Assembly: GCA_029962745.1 (NCBI GenBank)
Contig: CM057160.1
Location: 1,466,501-1,530,500, forward strand
Direction: 5' to 3'
Source: Echinometra lucunter
Lineage: Eukaryota > Echinodermata > Echinoidea > Camarodonta > Echinometridae
DNA length: 64,000 nt
In this document: piece by piece, positions 36,451-47,619 of the stretch
Layout of the letters: the number at the start of each line of letters is the position of its first letter
Numbering within the stretch: position 1 is the stretch's first letter
Translations under genes and position numbers: made by a program
Notes under the pieces: generated by a model
What the model saw: the letters and a program-made list of their open reading frames with translations, nothing else
Told to the model about the DNA's origin: nothing
Database searches by the model: none

Positions 36451-36836
36451 TTAAAGGGAAAATCCACCCGAGAAGTTTCACTATTTCAATAAAAGGGGAT
36501 AAATTTGAACAGCATTTTAAAAAAGAAATGAGCAAAATCGGTCAAAGAATAAGAAAATTACACTCATTTACATTTTCTAGTAAACTACTCTCGGCTCTGC
36601 AAATTGGCAACACTGATGACATCATATGCGAGCAGGTCTCCATTCACTTTGTACATGAAATTTCACATTTTCTCAATTTTCTTGGAAGTTACACATTTTC
36701 TCACCCCATAGTCAAAGTATGTCATGTAAAAAGCAATTCTTCTGACCATATTTGCTCATTTCTTTTTTAAAATGCTATTCAAATTTATCTCCTTTTATTG
36801 AAACAGTGAAATTTCTAGGGTAGACTTACCCTTTAA
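36451..36836. mobile_element. Family B TTAA MITE, copy 1 (long terminal inverted repeats)
   Basis: 386 bp including TTAA at each end, with inverted arms of about 86 bp. The left starts TTAAAGGGAAAATCCACCC, the right reversed TTAAAGGGTAAGTCTACCC. Both run through TTTCAATAAAAGG, AAATTTGAA-AGCATTTTAAA and GAAATGAGCAAA. The centre has AATTGGCAACACTGATGACA. The left half recurs at 53047-53284 fused to family A. Non-coding. Confidence 0.88.
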
Positions 36837-37678
36837 TTGCTAGATTTGACACTTACCAGGAAAAAAGGAGAATGAAGAAAGAAAGAATACAGTTAACAAC
36901 AAAATTATTCATACTCTCATTTTGATAATTTTGATAATTTGATATTTATTTATTTATTTTCTTTTTTACTTGGTTTGTCGTAGTGTGTATGTACGTTACT
37001 TGGGCATGTGACAATCAATTGCAGGAATAAATGTGATCGTATATGGGTATATATGCTATTTCAAATTTTTGTTAAAAGAAAGATCTCTTGTCAGGAGCTA
37101 TTTATAAATCAATGGATAACTCAAAAACATGTGTACAGAATTTTAGGAATGTCTGAAACATGCATTTTCATTAAAATAAAAAGTAATAAATGAATTTTTT
37201 TAAAAGCCTCAATGCCACTCAATGCCATACTCAGAAATGCGTGATTGTGGAATTATCTATCCTGTACATTCAAATCTTAATAATTCAGGAAATATGTGGT
37301 TTATTTGACCTGTACAGCATCCTAAATGTACATGATTTGTTTGAATCAGCAATGAGGAAGTGCATGATGCAATACATTCTTTGATTTTAATCACAATCAT
37401 ATTAATTCATAAGCTCAATTGAAGTTGCAATCAGACTTGTAGCTATTTTAAGTCACAGCTGGTAGAATCCGATATGGGTCAAAATAAAGGAAATACGTGA
37501 ATATATTCCCAATCATGTTCCAAAAACACTGTAATTTACCAATCACCAAAACACACTTCACTTTGTATGTTAAAGGAGAATGTAACCTTGAATAAATATC
37601 CATTTTAATGAAAAGAGAGAGGATACAGAGAAGCAAATTTTAAAAAGTTCCATCAAAAATCTGTTACAAAATGAGAAG

Positions 37679-37908
37679 GTTCATAGAACAGTATAACTGG
37701 GAGGGGGGGGGGGGGGTTGTGAATGTGATCTAAGGAGACATGACCTTGCCATGACAACATGCACAGTAGAAGAATGCGAATCCATACAATGTTTCTTCTG
37801 AGAGGACGGGATGTGTGTCTGAACGGTTCGTAGGCTCTACAATGAAAATTTTATGCAACGTTTATTCATCGAGTTTCAGTATAAACATTTTGTGTCTGAA
37901 CAGGGGGG
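37679..37908 (+). mobile_element. Family J MITE, copy 2, left-truncated
   Basis: Matches the right half of 25923-26340, including GGAGACATGACCTTGCCAT, ATGTTTCTTCTG and the end TTGTGTCTGAACAGGGGG. The left terminus is missing, and a G-run at 37702-37716 replaces a shorter G-rich stretch. Confidence 0.75.
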
Positions 37909-38145
37909 ATAGTTTGAGTGTGAACAAAGCCATGACTCCATAAGAGTTTTCCTGAGGCTTGGGAAGCTGCAGGTCTTTATCCTTTATACTCTCTATTCAT
38001 TCAGTATTGTCCAGAAAGAAGGACAACAAATAGATGGATGGATCTAAGTGCTTCAGAAGAGGTAGGATGTTTTCAGTGGATTAAGATAAGTGCACTGTAC
38101 TGGGTCTTAGGTACACATGACTGGGAACAGATGACTGTCTTGTAC

Positions 38146-38568
38146 CGCTTTCATACTTAACAGCTAAAGCAAAGTGAACTGGAGTTAGTCCGGATCAAGA
38201 TGACACCCTTTCGATCCATGCTGACTTTGTATACTTACAGTGACTGCAACTCATATCCGCACTCGGTTCCCATCCACTTTCGCACAATTAGTCTTTGCAT
38301 TATGACATAACAATCGAGCACGGGATCTTGGATTTCTGCATGCATTTGACGACTTGGATTTTAGTGCGACATCGTTAACAATCCACTTCCAGTGAGGACT
38401 TACTCCACCTGTAACCCACTTCTAGAAGTGGATCGAGTACTCCACATAGAGCGGGACTGCATCCGGATCGAAAAATTTTCAGGAATTTAATACTTGCTGT
38501 TCAAAGTGGACTTAGTTCCGACTTACTCCTCAGTAAGTCCCCCTTGGCCGTATAGAGTATGAAAAGGG
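38146..38568. mobile_element. Foldback element R, TA-flanked
   Basis: Ends CCGCTTTCATACT and, reversed, CCCTTTTCATACT, with TA outside each. Arms are short and imperfect. The interior repeats AGTGGACTTA/CCACTT words in both orientations and a hairpin CCACTTCTAGAAGTGG near 38420. Tc1/mariner-type placement is tentative. Confidence 0.5.
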
Positions 38569-39107
38569 TATTGGTAGTGCTCAGGACATATTCAGCATTT
38601 TTAAGGTGGAAATATTCATCTAGGTTAGCGTTTCACTTAGATGTAGCATTAGCAATCTTCATAAATGCCATATGGCACAGGAGAGGAGAAATACCTGGAA
38701 GTACAACTTGGGCTACATATACATGTATGTACATATAGATATACAAATGTAAAGCTTATATAAAACTACCACAGCTCCAATATGGCGATGGAGTAGTGCT
38801 AGACATTGATACAATTCCTAAAATACACAAACTAATTCTAACATTTTAAAAAGTGCCGAAAGATAAAATGCCAGTTAAGTAGATTCTGGTAAATGTAAAA
38901 GATGACAATATATCATCTTGCATCAATATCCTACCCATTTCTGTTTGAAACACATTGGGGAAATAGATGTACCGGTACATACCAAAACCTTCTCTACATG
39001 TATCATTATGTATATGTAGCGAATCATAATTCACCTACATTAGGAAAAAATATGTAAACTACAAATATAATTGAAAAAAATAAATAAACTAATAAAAATC
39101 AGCTTAC

Positions 39108-39201
39108 CTCATTGATTTGGAACAGTGTATTTTTTAAAGAGAATAAGGGTTATCCCATCATGCCCCAGATTCATGAAAATGAAAGTAAATCATCAAATTA
39201 C
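39108..39201 (-). other. Possible non-coding exon
   Basis: On the minus strand a textbook acceptor (GTCACTTTCCTTGCAG) and donor (AATGAG|GTAAGC) enclose 94 bases. All three frames contain stops, so it would be a UTR or lncRNA exon. It lies upstream of the proposed coding start at 31889. Confidence 0.3.
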
Positions 39202-39361
39202 CTGCAAGGAAAGTGACAAGAGAAACAAACTTTGATTAATGACATTTTCACGAACCATGAACAACATACAGTACATGTAAAAAGCATTTCTCACCATTGT
39301 CTCTCTGATCACATATTTCATATAATGGGAGGAATGACAAAACAAAGTCACTCCCCCCTCC

Positions 39362-39394
39362 CCCCCCCCCCCCACCTCTCTATTTCTCTCTCTA

Positions 39395-39438
<44 letters not shown>

Positions 39439-39500
39439 ACTCTCTCTTTCTCTCTACCTTTCCCATTTTCTCTCTTTCTCTTTCCCTCCCTCATTCTCTC
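39362..39500. repeat. C-run plus (CT)n microsatellite
   Basis: A run of C at 39361-39373 followed by CT-rich sequence, pure CT at about 39405-39433. Confidence 0.93.
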
Positions 39501-39701
39501 TCTTGGTTTTTTTCTTTTTAACCTGTTTAATGCTAGCCTGAGATAACTGGGGCTAGGTTACAAGGAAAATGCTTGTTATATTGAGGTCAATCATGCTCAC
39601 TGGGTTAACATACATGTACAGTGTAGTTTACATGTAGAAGTGACAAACAAGTGCAAATTTAGATTAAATTACATTGAGATTATCTCCATCATACAATGTA
39701 C

Positions 39702-39890
39702 CAGGGGAAAAAATACACGGGGGCTCAGGGCGAATTCGCCCACGAAATGCCAAAAAGAGCCCTGGAAAACCAAAAAAGAGCCCCTAAAATTCTCATAGGG
39801 CCTAATGATAACTGTAATACAATGTAGAAAATTCAGGCCGGTGGGCTCAAAAAGTAGCCCCCGAAAAAAATGAATTATTTTTTTTCCCTG
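39702..39890 (-). mobile_element. Family I hAT-like MITE, copy 2
   Basis: 189 bp, CAGGGGAAAAAATACACGGG to TTTTTTTTCCCTG, flanked by the perfect 8-bp duplication CAATGTAC (39694-39701, 39891-39898). Inverted relative to 11602-11838 and with a single GGGCTCTTTTT-type block where copy 1 has a repeat. Confidence 0.87.
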
Positions 39891-40141
39891 CAATGTACAA
39901 TGCTTGTTTGGAGATGAAATGGCATAAACTGTGAACATGCAGACCCCTCTAAAATTCTGAACAATATGCAACGTCAGGTATTCCTCACTATCCGCACAAG
40001 TTCACTGGTTGGTCAGTACAGGGTATACAGATTGGATGCATTAGAATCCACAGAGATCTATTTATACTCCAGGCTACAAGGAAACGCTTTCATATGTACA
40101 TGGTGAGCTCTATAAAAACAATTGATGGCTCTGATGGAACT

Positions 40142-40305
40142 GGGCTCTACATGAACTCATGTGATGTGTTCCCATTAGACCAAACAAGCTTGAGAGAGAT
40201 ACATTTATATGGAATTACATGTATACATGTATGTATATATAGCTCTATGAGGCTCCACATGAACTCATGTGATGTGTTTCTATTAGACCAAACAAGCATG
40301 AGGAA
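40142..40305 (+). repeat. Tandem duplication, 108-bp period
   Basis: GGCTCTACATGAACTCATG at about 40143 and GGCTCCACATGAACTCATG at 40251. Each is followed by TGATGTGTT and ATTAGACCAAACAAGC. The overlapping plus frame (40094-40405) encodes the duplication but shows no domain. Confidence 0.85.
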
Positions 40306-41061
40306 TATAGAGTTAGCTCTGTATTTAATACAGGCAGCTCTTTTGGTTTTTTACTCTTTCTGCTCTTTTCCAAGTCAAGATTCGTCATGTCATGCATTAT
40401 TTTAGATGTTATTGTACAACATTGATCATTATTATCTATATACATGTAGGGCATTTTAGCGTTGCATTAAAAACGCGTATTTTCTGTCTTATGATTTGTC
40501 TGTACAATATCAGAGCATACTGTACAAAATGCTGAATTCCCCATAGGCTCATGTACAAAATTTGCTGTACAATATAATGCTATGGCATATGCATGGTCTC
40601 TTCGCGTGCGCATACGCAATAAGGATTACAATGATAGGCAATACATGCAATGTGCAAATGAAACTTAGATGACGTCATAAAGAGGTAAACTTAATTGTGT
40701 GATCAAAATTAATGTATGATGAAGAGCCCTTTTTGGTTGCTGAAATGGTTTTTATTGGATTTTAAATCACTTTCCTTTTGGGTATACAATGCAGATAATA
40801 ATAATCATACTGGATGGAATACCAGAAATATTCCACTCGTTATATTAGATGGCTCTGAATGGGATACCAGATAATATTCCACGAGTTAGGACCAATATTC
40901 AGAAGCAAACATTTCATGATGTCACTGCTGTTTATAACCCAATTAGCCTATCATGTAATGCCATTCCATACATCAAAACATTTACATGGTGTAATATATC
41001 ATGAGTAAATTGCCTCCAGGCAGCTCATTAATTTGAAATGCCCATCAATACATTGGATATA

Positions 41062-41594
41062 CCGGGTGTCCCAGAAAAAGCGGAATGATGGATTTTTCAG
41101 TACTTTACCTTCAGAAAGTAGATGATCTTTTTACTTTAGTAGGTAAAACATCCTCTACCAAAGAGAATGATACCAAGATCATTAAATTTGGTGAAGTAAT
41201 TTTCATTCTGTGCCCATTTCTTAAACTACAGTAATTTTTGAATTTCGATGTTTTTTTGCGACAGTGGAGAGCAGAATCGCGTCGGGAATGGCCTTTCATA
41301 CATGTATGGCATGTGTATGGCAAGTTTTGTTACTGACATGCATCAATGGACTTCCCTCAAACAACTATTATGAAAGGCCATTCCGACACAAAGCTACTCT
41401 CATCAGTCGCCAAAAATTTGAAAATGACATGTATTTAAGAAACGGGCATAGAATACAAATTACTTTACCAAATTCAATGATTATGGTATCATTTTCTGCG
41501 GTGAACGATGCTTCCCATTGATGTAAAAAGATTATCTACTTTTTGAAGGTAAAGTAGTGAAAATCCACCGTTCCGCTTTTTCTGGGACACCCTG
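41062..41594. mobile_element. Large foldback MITE with GGGTGTCCCAGAAAAAG ends
   Basis: 533 bp. The arms are about 250 bp each, so almost the whole element is one imperfect palindrome. Ends CCGGGTGTCCCAGAAAAAG and, reversed, CAGGGTGTCCCAGAAAAAG. Flanked by TATA (41058-41061, 41595-41598), compatible with a TA duplication. Shared inner words: TACTTTACCTTCA, AAAGTAGAT-ATCTTTTTAC and GGAATGGCCTTTCATA. Frames inside it are not protein-like. Confidence 0.8.
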
Positions 41595-42108
41595 TATATA
41601 ACACTACCCAGAGGAGGGTCGTCCAAATATTATCTGTCCTTGCTAAAAGTCAACGGAGAATATTGAAATATGACCGTTGTCAACCCGCTATAGGTCTGGT
41701 GATCTATCACTCTACATGCACAAAGATATTTTTATTAGTGTACATGTATGGCTTTGGTAACAAACTCAACTGGTCAAGCTCACTAGGCATTCCTCCACAC
41801 TTTACTTCTTGGATGAAAGTGTCAAGGTGTTCTAAAATAAAAAAGTTCCAAAAATTACAGAACTAAAAGAATACATGTTGTGAATGGAGATGCAAGAGCA
41901 CACATTCTTCGATTTTTTTCTTTCAATTTTTTTTTTCTTGTCTTACATGAAACAATACACATTTCTCCCCTCCCCCCACAACTTTTACAGATGAACCTTC
42001 ATGGGTTTTACATGTGTGGGAGCAGTGTGTGATGCACATTGCGGTGTTAGAGGTTTTACGTCAATGGTACAGGGCCGTATTCAATTCGATATACAGAATG
42101 AGTACATT

Positions 42109-43105
42109 GTAAGTAAAGTTACTTAGCGTTTTACTTCACTAATGCCTCAGGTACACCTTAGCTTATTTTGCTGCATATTGCTGTGCTATCAATGTGCAGC
42201 CGTACCCAGCAATACGCAGCAAATCTGAAGGTTGCAGTCACACTACTGCATATCTAGCTCATAGACACATGTAGCTCTCGTTTCCCATAGAGGTACAGTG
42301 TCACCTTTAGGAGACACTTTTGCAGTATCTGTTGGTCCAGAATGTTGGGCAGTACATATCATACATGAGCAGAAAGAGAAAAATGCACGGACAAATTTGA
42401 GCCCATTCCAATCGCTGTATGATGTGGCATTCTCGAATTAGAGCAGTTTAAGTGTAACTAATCATTAAACTCTTTAAATTGGCAGCACAGTGAATAATAT
42501 ATAATCACTATTTCTGTGTTCAAATTGGCAGTTTCCGCTTAAATTTTACAATCATAATTCATTTTGGTTCATGTTATATTGATACTTATTTTTTTCAAAC
42601 TATGTTGCCAATTTAAGGATTGAAGATGATTAATTTAGACCTCTAAAAAGCTCTGTACTTCTATGGGATATACTGCTCGTACGAGCTAGACTCAACAGTG
42701 TATCAAGTGGCTAACGCAACGGTTCTTGCTGCTGTGAGTGGTGTATGAGCAACAGCACAACAATATGCACAATCATGCAGACGGCAAAGCTCAAGCAAGG
42801 TACATCGTGCAGGAAACACAGAGCTAGGCAGTGACAAGCGCTCAAAAAAAGATGCAATTTTACCTAGCGATTGCGATAGTTGAAAAAATCTTCTGGTAAG
42901 CGACTAGTACAGGCTTATGCGCTAGTCTGCTTATTAAGTATGTAGTGAGCTTTATTGGGTATGACTGCCTATGTCTGCGTTCGGGCAGTACGCAGTCAAA
43001 TACGCAAAGGTACGACCGAGGCATGAGTAAAATGCATCAAGTAGTATTTAGATCACTTTTAAGCAAGTTACTTTAGAAAGCCGACTAAAGGTAAATACTT
43101 ACTGA
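42109..43105. mobile_element. Diverged palindromic element interrupted by family C
   Basis: Left arm 42140-42200 (ATGCCTCAGGTACACCTTAGC) and right arm 42960-43030 (reversed: ATGCCTCGGTCGTACCTTTGC) are about 70 percent alike. Both continue with ATTT-CTGC-TA-TGC words, and GTTACTT words lie outside. Family C copy 2 sits between them. Boundaries are approximate. Confidence 0.4.
42284..42667 (-). mobile_element. Family C TTAA MITE, copy 2 (both TTAA lost)
   Basis: Reverse orientation: CCCATAGAGGTACAGTGTCAC at the left, CTCTGTACTTCTATGGG at the right. The flanks read GTTT and ATAT instead of TTAA, so it is older or altered at the edges. Internal words are as in copies 1 and 3. Confidence 0.83.
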
Positions 43106-43429
43106 TCTCAACTGTGACATCATAAAGTCTATCCCAAATATGTAACACGCAATAAAGGCATTGCATTGTATGCAGAGTTATGAAATTTATCTGTGAGCAG
43201 CATACATGTAATTATGACTTTGTGTACTGTAATTTGTATACTGTACATATACTGTATGTTTCTGAAAACTACAGCCAGCCAATCAGACTAAGTAAATTGC
43301 TTTCATGTAAGTCTGCTGGATGGTTGTCTTAGATTTAGGGTAAAATACTTAGCCAAAGTTACTTTAGAACAATACCGGGTAAAATACTTTAAAATTGTGG
43401 TTTAAGTATTGAACTGAATATCAGCTCAG

Positions 43430-44330
43430 GGATGTAAAGTATTTTTCCCTTTTCATTTGTTTAATAATATTCCACTTGAGAAGGAAAGCACTTCACAACA
43501 TCTTAGTTTCGCTGGTATCTTACATGTACTTCATCTTGCAAGGAAATCTCACGAAGAGTTTTGAGGGCTAGCTTACCTTTAAAACTGAAGTGTTACCCTG
43601 AAATTGAACTTTTACCATTTACATCAAACAATAAATATAAAAAAGATTTATGGTGTCACATTGAAAGTGAAACAAACATAAGACTATAGTCAAACAGAAG
43701 CATGCAGTATACATCAAACACACATAGAAACTTGTCAACTTTACAATTGTGCAGCACATCAAACAATGAATAGAAACTCAGTGCTTAAATTTACATGTAT
43801 AACATACAGCAGTACATACAGTGAACACATACATGTACTAGAGAGCAATAAAATCACTTCAGTTTCATATCAACTTGTCCAAATTTAATTTTTCTTTTAA
43901 ATAACATTAAATCTTCTTCCCTGCCAAGCTCAATACCAAAGCTTCTAAATGAGGTCCATCCTAAAAGTCTCATATTACTGTATTAAGAGAGTGCAAAGCT
44001 TCTTAAATGCACAACACCCCAGCAACTCATCGGCCTGGCTAAATGAGGCAATTAATTGAAAGAGATGTCACACTGTATTCATCTACTGCTAAGAACCTTC
44101 AAATCCTAGCTTTCAAGTGAGTCATTTGAAATTTTGCAAGCCTGATCACAAGTACCAATAACTGTATGCCACACCTAAACAAGTACAGGAATTGCCTTTC
44201 AAGTTTATGGCTACACAGTACATGAGGACACTGATTTTACAAGAGAAGTCCCACCTAAGGCTAATTATCATTATATGCTACCACAATAATTGATCTGTAT
44301 TATGTTATGCATACATGTATGTAGCTTAAT
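43430..44330. other. Non-coding sequence, nothing recognised
   Basis: AT-rich and without repeats shared in the window. Several ACATGTA words only. Confidence 0.5.
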
Positions 44331-44387
44331 TTGTAATATTGTCCTTGATTACTCTACCATTGTTCTTGTTGAATAATTTTGTGCGCT

Positions 44388-44457
44388 TTTTACAGTGTAG
44401 GATGCCTTTGGCAGATTTGTGCGCAGTATAAATACAGAATTATTATTATTATTATTA
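44388..44457 (+). mobile_element. 3' tail of a LINE/SINE-type retroelement
   Basis: TGTGCGCTTTTTACAGTGTAG ... GTGCGCAGTATAAATACAGAA followed by (TTA)n. This GCGCTnTATAAATnC-(ATT)n layout is a widespread 3' end of retroelements (L2/RTE-like tails; from memory of the motif, not searched). Confidence 0.45.
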
Positions 44458-44830
44458 CATCAGCTGAGACATATTAACATGAAAATCTAGGGGAAATACA
44501 CTGTTTTTCACTTTTAACAAAATGCAGTACTTACACTGCCTCCATTCAGTGACACTTTTGCAGCAAATAGCACATTATATTACATGAGAGGCTATCTAGA
44601 GCAATATATTAATTCCAAGAACATTTCAAATGTGAATACCTCAAAGTTCAAGCACAGTTCATCAGGTGCAGGCAAGCTACTAGTAACTTGTGATTTGCCA
44701 CCATTCAATTTTTTTATGGCTTAAACTTTTTATATACTAAAAATTTCTTACATTCCTTTCCCCCTATAAAATTATACATGTACATTGTACTTATTTTTTT
44801 TTTTCTATTATTTATTGGCCATATTCATTA

Positions 44831-45055
44831 CAGAAATTTTAGGAGTGCTGCAAGCTAGTGACTAGCTAGCGGCTAGCTAGCGACTAGCTGGCAGCCAGCT
44901 TAATAAACTGGCAATGGGCGCGCACAGAAGTTTTTAAGCGAGTTATTAGCAAGCACGAACTGTTCGCAAGATTGCGATTGCTTATTAAGCTAGCTGCCAG
45001 CTAGTACTAGCTAGTTGCTAGCTAGTCGCTAGCATGCAGCACTTCGAAATTTCTG
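44831..45055. mobile_element. Foldback MITE M, TA-flanked, CTAGCTAG-rich
   Basis: 225 bp. Ends CAGAAATTTTAGGAGTGCTGC and, reversed, CAGAAATTTCGAAGTGCTGC, with TA at 44829-44830 and 45056-45057. Arms of about 75 bp are crowded with GCTAGCTAGCGACTAGCTGG words that are themselves self-complementary. CAG ends and TA duplication fit Tc1/mariner-type MITEs. Confidence 0.8.
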
Positions 45056-45537
45056 TATAAAGGGTAGGTCTAGAAGAAATATAATAATTCCTCCATGAAC
45101 AAATAAAAAGAGGAAATCAAGCTGCCATTGTCTACAAAAAAAATAAACAAAGAAAAACCCCCAAAAAAACAAGAGTTGACCTTCCTTTCAACAATCTGAT
45201 GTTACATTGTGCATCTTCTTTAGATATTGAAGTACTCCCTTGCTTCTTCTCAGATACTTTTCCTTTGATTTTTAACAATGTGTATTACATTCAATGATTT
45301 TTATTAATTTCTTTTGCTACGTAAAATGGAAGTGCACGTCTTCTTTAGATATGAAAATATTTTGTTCATCAAATACTATATTCCTGGACTGAACAGTGAC
45401 ATGCTCCTGAAAATGTACTGTGTTTCATCATCAGTTATCAAATACTCCCCAAGTGCTCATGAGTTTTCCAAACCATCATCAAAATGTCATAATTCATTGG
45501 CATCATTGCCCTTAAAGATAAACTGTACATGTAGTTC

Positions 45538-45691
45538 TGGGGAGCGTTTCATGAAGTGTCTTGTCAGTGATTTTTACTGACAAATTTGCTCTCAGCCAAT
45601 CAGAGGCAAGGATTTCAATCAGCATTTTCAATAGCTTATAACAGTTGTCAGTAAAAATCACTGACAAGACACTTCGTGAAAAGCTCCCCAG
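45538..45691. mobile_element. Foldback MITE G, copy 1
   Basis: About 154 bp with nearly perfect inverted arms of about 46 bp (TGGGGAGCGTTTCATGAAG and reversed TGGGGAGCTTTTCACGAAG, both followed by TGTCTTGTCAGTGATTTTTA). The core GCTCTCAGCCAATCAGAG-GCAAGGATTTCA is shared with 50102 and 57784, whose ends differ. Confidence 0.75.
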
Positions 45692-45770
45692 GTCATACGA
45701 ATACGATTACAGTCTGAAAGAAAACTGTTACAAAGCAAAATTTTGGAAAAGTTTGGTCAGGTAGAAAATA

Positions 45771-46411
45771 AATTTGTCCGTTTTCACGAAGGGACGGATA
45801 CAAGGAAAATCACAAATTTTTCAATTTCAAGTTTTTTGCATTTTCGGACATCTTTCGCTAACATCTTAAACCTCACAGCGTTTCAGACCGTAATAATGGC
45901 TAATTACGTATCTATGGCAATGAGGTCAACAAGAAAATACCTATTAAAACGATTTTCTGTTTTCATGAAGTGACGGCTTTCAGCCGTCCCGTATGTTTTA
46001 TGTGTGCGGCTGAGTTCCATCACTTCGTGAAAAAAATAAAAAAGCACTTCTCGTGAACGTGGAAATTAGGTCAAATGCATGCTCATCAAGTCCCATTTGT
46101 TTAACACGCATGCAGCTGAGATCCATCACTTTGTGAAAACAAAATCACAGTGGGACCCTGAATTTGTGTTTTCACGAAATGAGGGCAATGTTTACACCTC
46201 GTTTTCTTCTAAAATATAAAAGGAACATATGCAAACGATTAATAATGAACATTGTCCAGAATATGCCCTATACGAGGATATAAAATTATTCACCCTTCAT
46301 ACATTAAAGATGTTGAGATTGGGGTTTGAAACTCTGAAAGCGATTTACTCAAAACTAACTTTTTTTAAGTTGCGCGCTCATCCGTCACTTCGTGAAAACA
46401 GGGACGAAATT
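45771..46411. mobile_element. Region built on repeated TTTTCACGAAGTGACG words
   Basis: Outer arms AATTTGTCCGTTTTCACGAA (left) and, reversed from the right, AATTTCGTCCCTGTTTTCAC are inverted. The word occurs about six times in both orientations at roughly 45781, 45957, 46018, 46121, 46168 and 46379, and again in the neighbouring G element. No duplication was found at the edges. Confidence 0.45.
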
Positions 46412-46993
46412 GGTGTAAATGTACATTATGAGGTTTTGAAATCATCAAAATAAGAAATCATGAGTACTGAATCTTGCTGCAATGTACTGCACACAGAGAT
46501 GGATATATGGGACTACACATCACATACATGCATTATTTGGGCCAAACCCTCATGCTGTTTCTTGTCTCAGTTTTGTAAGAGATCTCAAGAGCAACCTTTC
46601 TCAGGGAATATTTCCATTATTCTTTCAAACTGATGTACATGTAAAAGGAATTAGGAAGCTCACATTTTTTCCCCCTCATCTTTTCCCAGAACTCCAGCTT
46701 CTCTTTAAAGCTTGCCAGGCTACATGGAATGAACCCATGGAAATAAAATCTCAGTAATTTATGAGCATAGCATGAGGGTAGAATTCCTCTTTCCCACATG
46801 ATAAATAACCTGCAGCTGCCTGCCTGCCTGGCTGGCAGTGAGTGGAAGATTCCAAGAACTTTAAGACAAGTGAGAAGAAGAATAGAGAAAAGGTTTCTTT
46901 ATGTCTTTGTGAACTTGACTGATGCTTCTAATCAGGAATTATCTTGCATTCCTAACCCTACAGTATAGTACAGTACATTCTCTGAAAAGTTGG

Positions 46994-47523
46994 TTAAAAA
47001 GGCTTTTACTAGACACTCAGGTCCCGTTGCGTTGGAAGACACTTAGGTCGCGGCTCGCTGGGTATGGGGCGCGAAGTGTTAAATAAGTTATTTGGTCCAA
47101 ACCTGCGCAATCATTTGTCAAAAGTTCACTCAAAACTTTATTTCTTTACAGAATTCACGAACGTGAACCATTTCTTTACAAAATGAAATGCAACAACAGA
47201 CGATTATGCAACAAAAACCTCCCACCAATATGAATAAAAAGACACGATTTATGATTATGATCTCTCATTGAGCCTGCTATATTCACTTCGCCCGGGCATT
47301 GACTTTATTTCGTTAAAAACACTTTGTGCATAGCAGAGGGCAGGAGGATCAGTTTACCAGAATATGCTTGTGGTCGTGGCTATGAGGGTTTTGGTTTTAC
47401 TGTACACTCTCTGTACAACCTACATGTACAGTGTAGTTAACACTTGGCGCATCATACCCAGCGAGCCGTGACCCGAGTGTTTTCCAGGGCGACGTGTCCT
47501 GACTGTTAGTAAAAGCCGTTAAA
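46994..47523. mobile_element. Foldback element Q, about 90-bp arms
   Basis: Inverted arms share GGCTTTTACTA, GACACT-GGTC, CGGCTCGCTGGGTATG and AAGTGTTAA. TTAA occurs at both outer edges. The arms are CpG-richer than their surroundings and the centre is unrelated. Class unresolved. Confidence 0.6.
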
Positions 47524-47619
47524 AATCATATTGGTTGGTTAAAATATGAACCGATCAACGGTTGGTTAAAAAAATCCTCATCATCTGTTTTGCATACAGT
47601 TTTTTTAACCAACCTAATG

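Noticed and set aside
41111..41521. Frames at 41111-41323 (-) and 41264-41521 (+)
   Set aside because: Both fall in the arms of the large foldback, and similar peptides arise because the arms are inverted copies.
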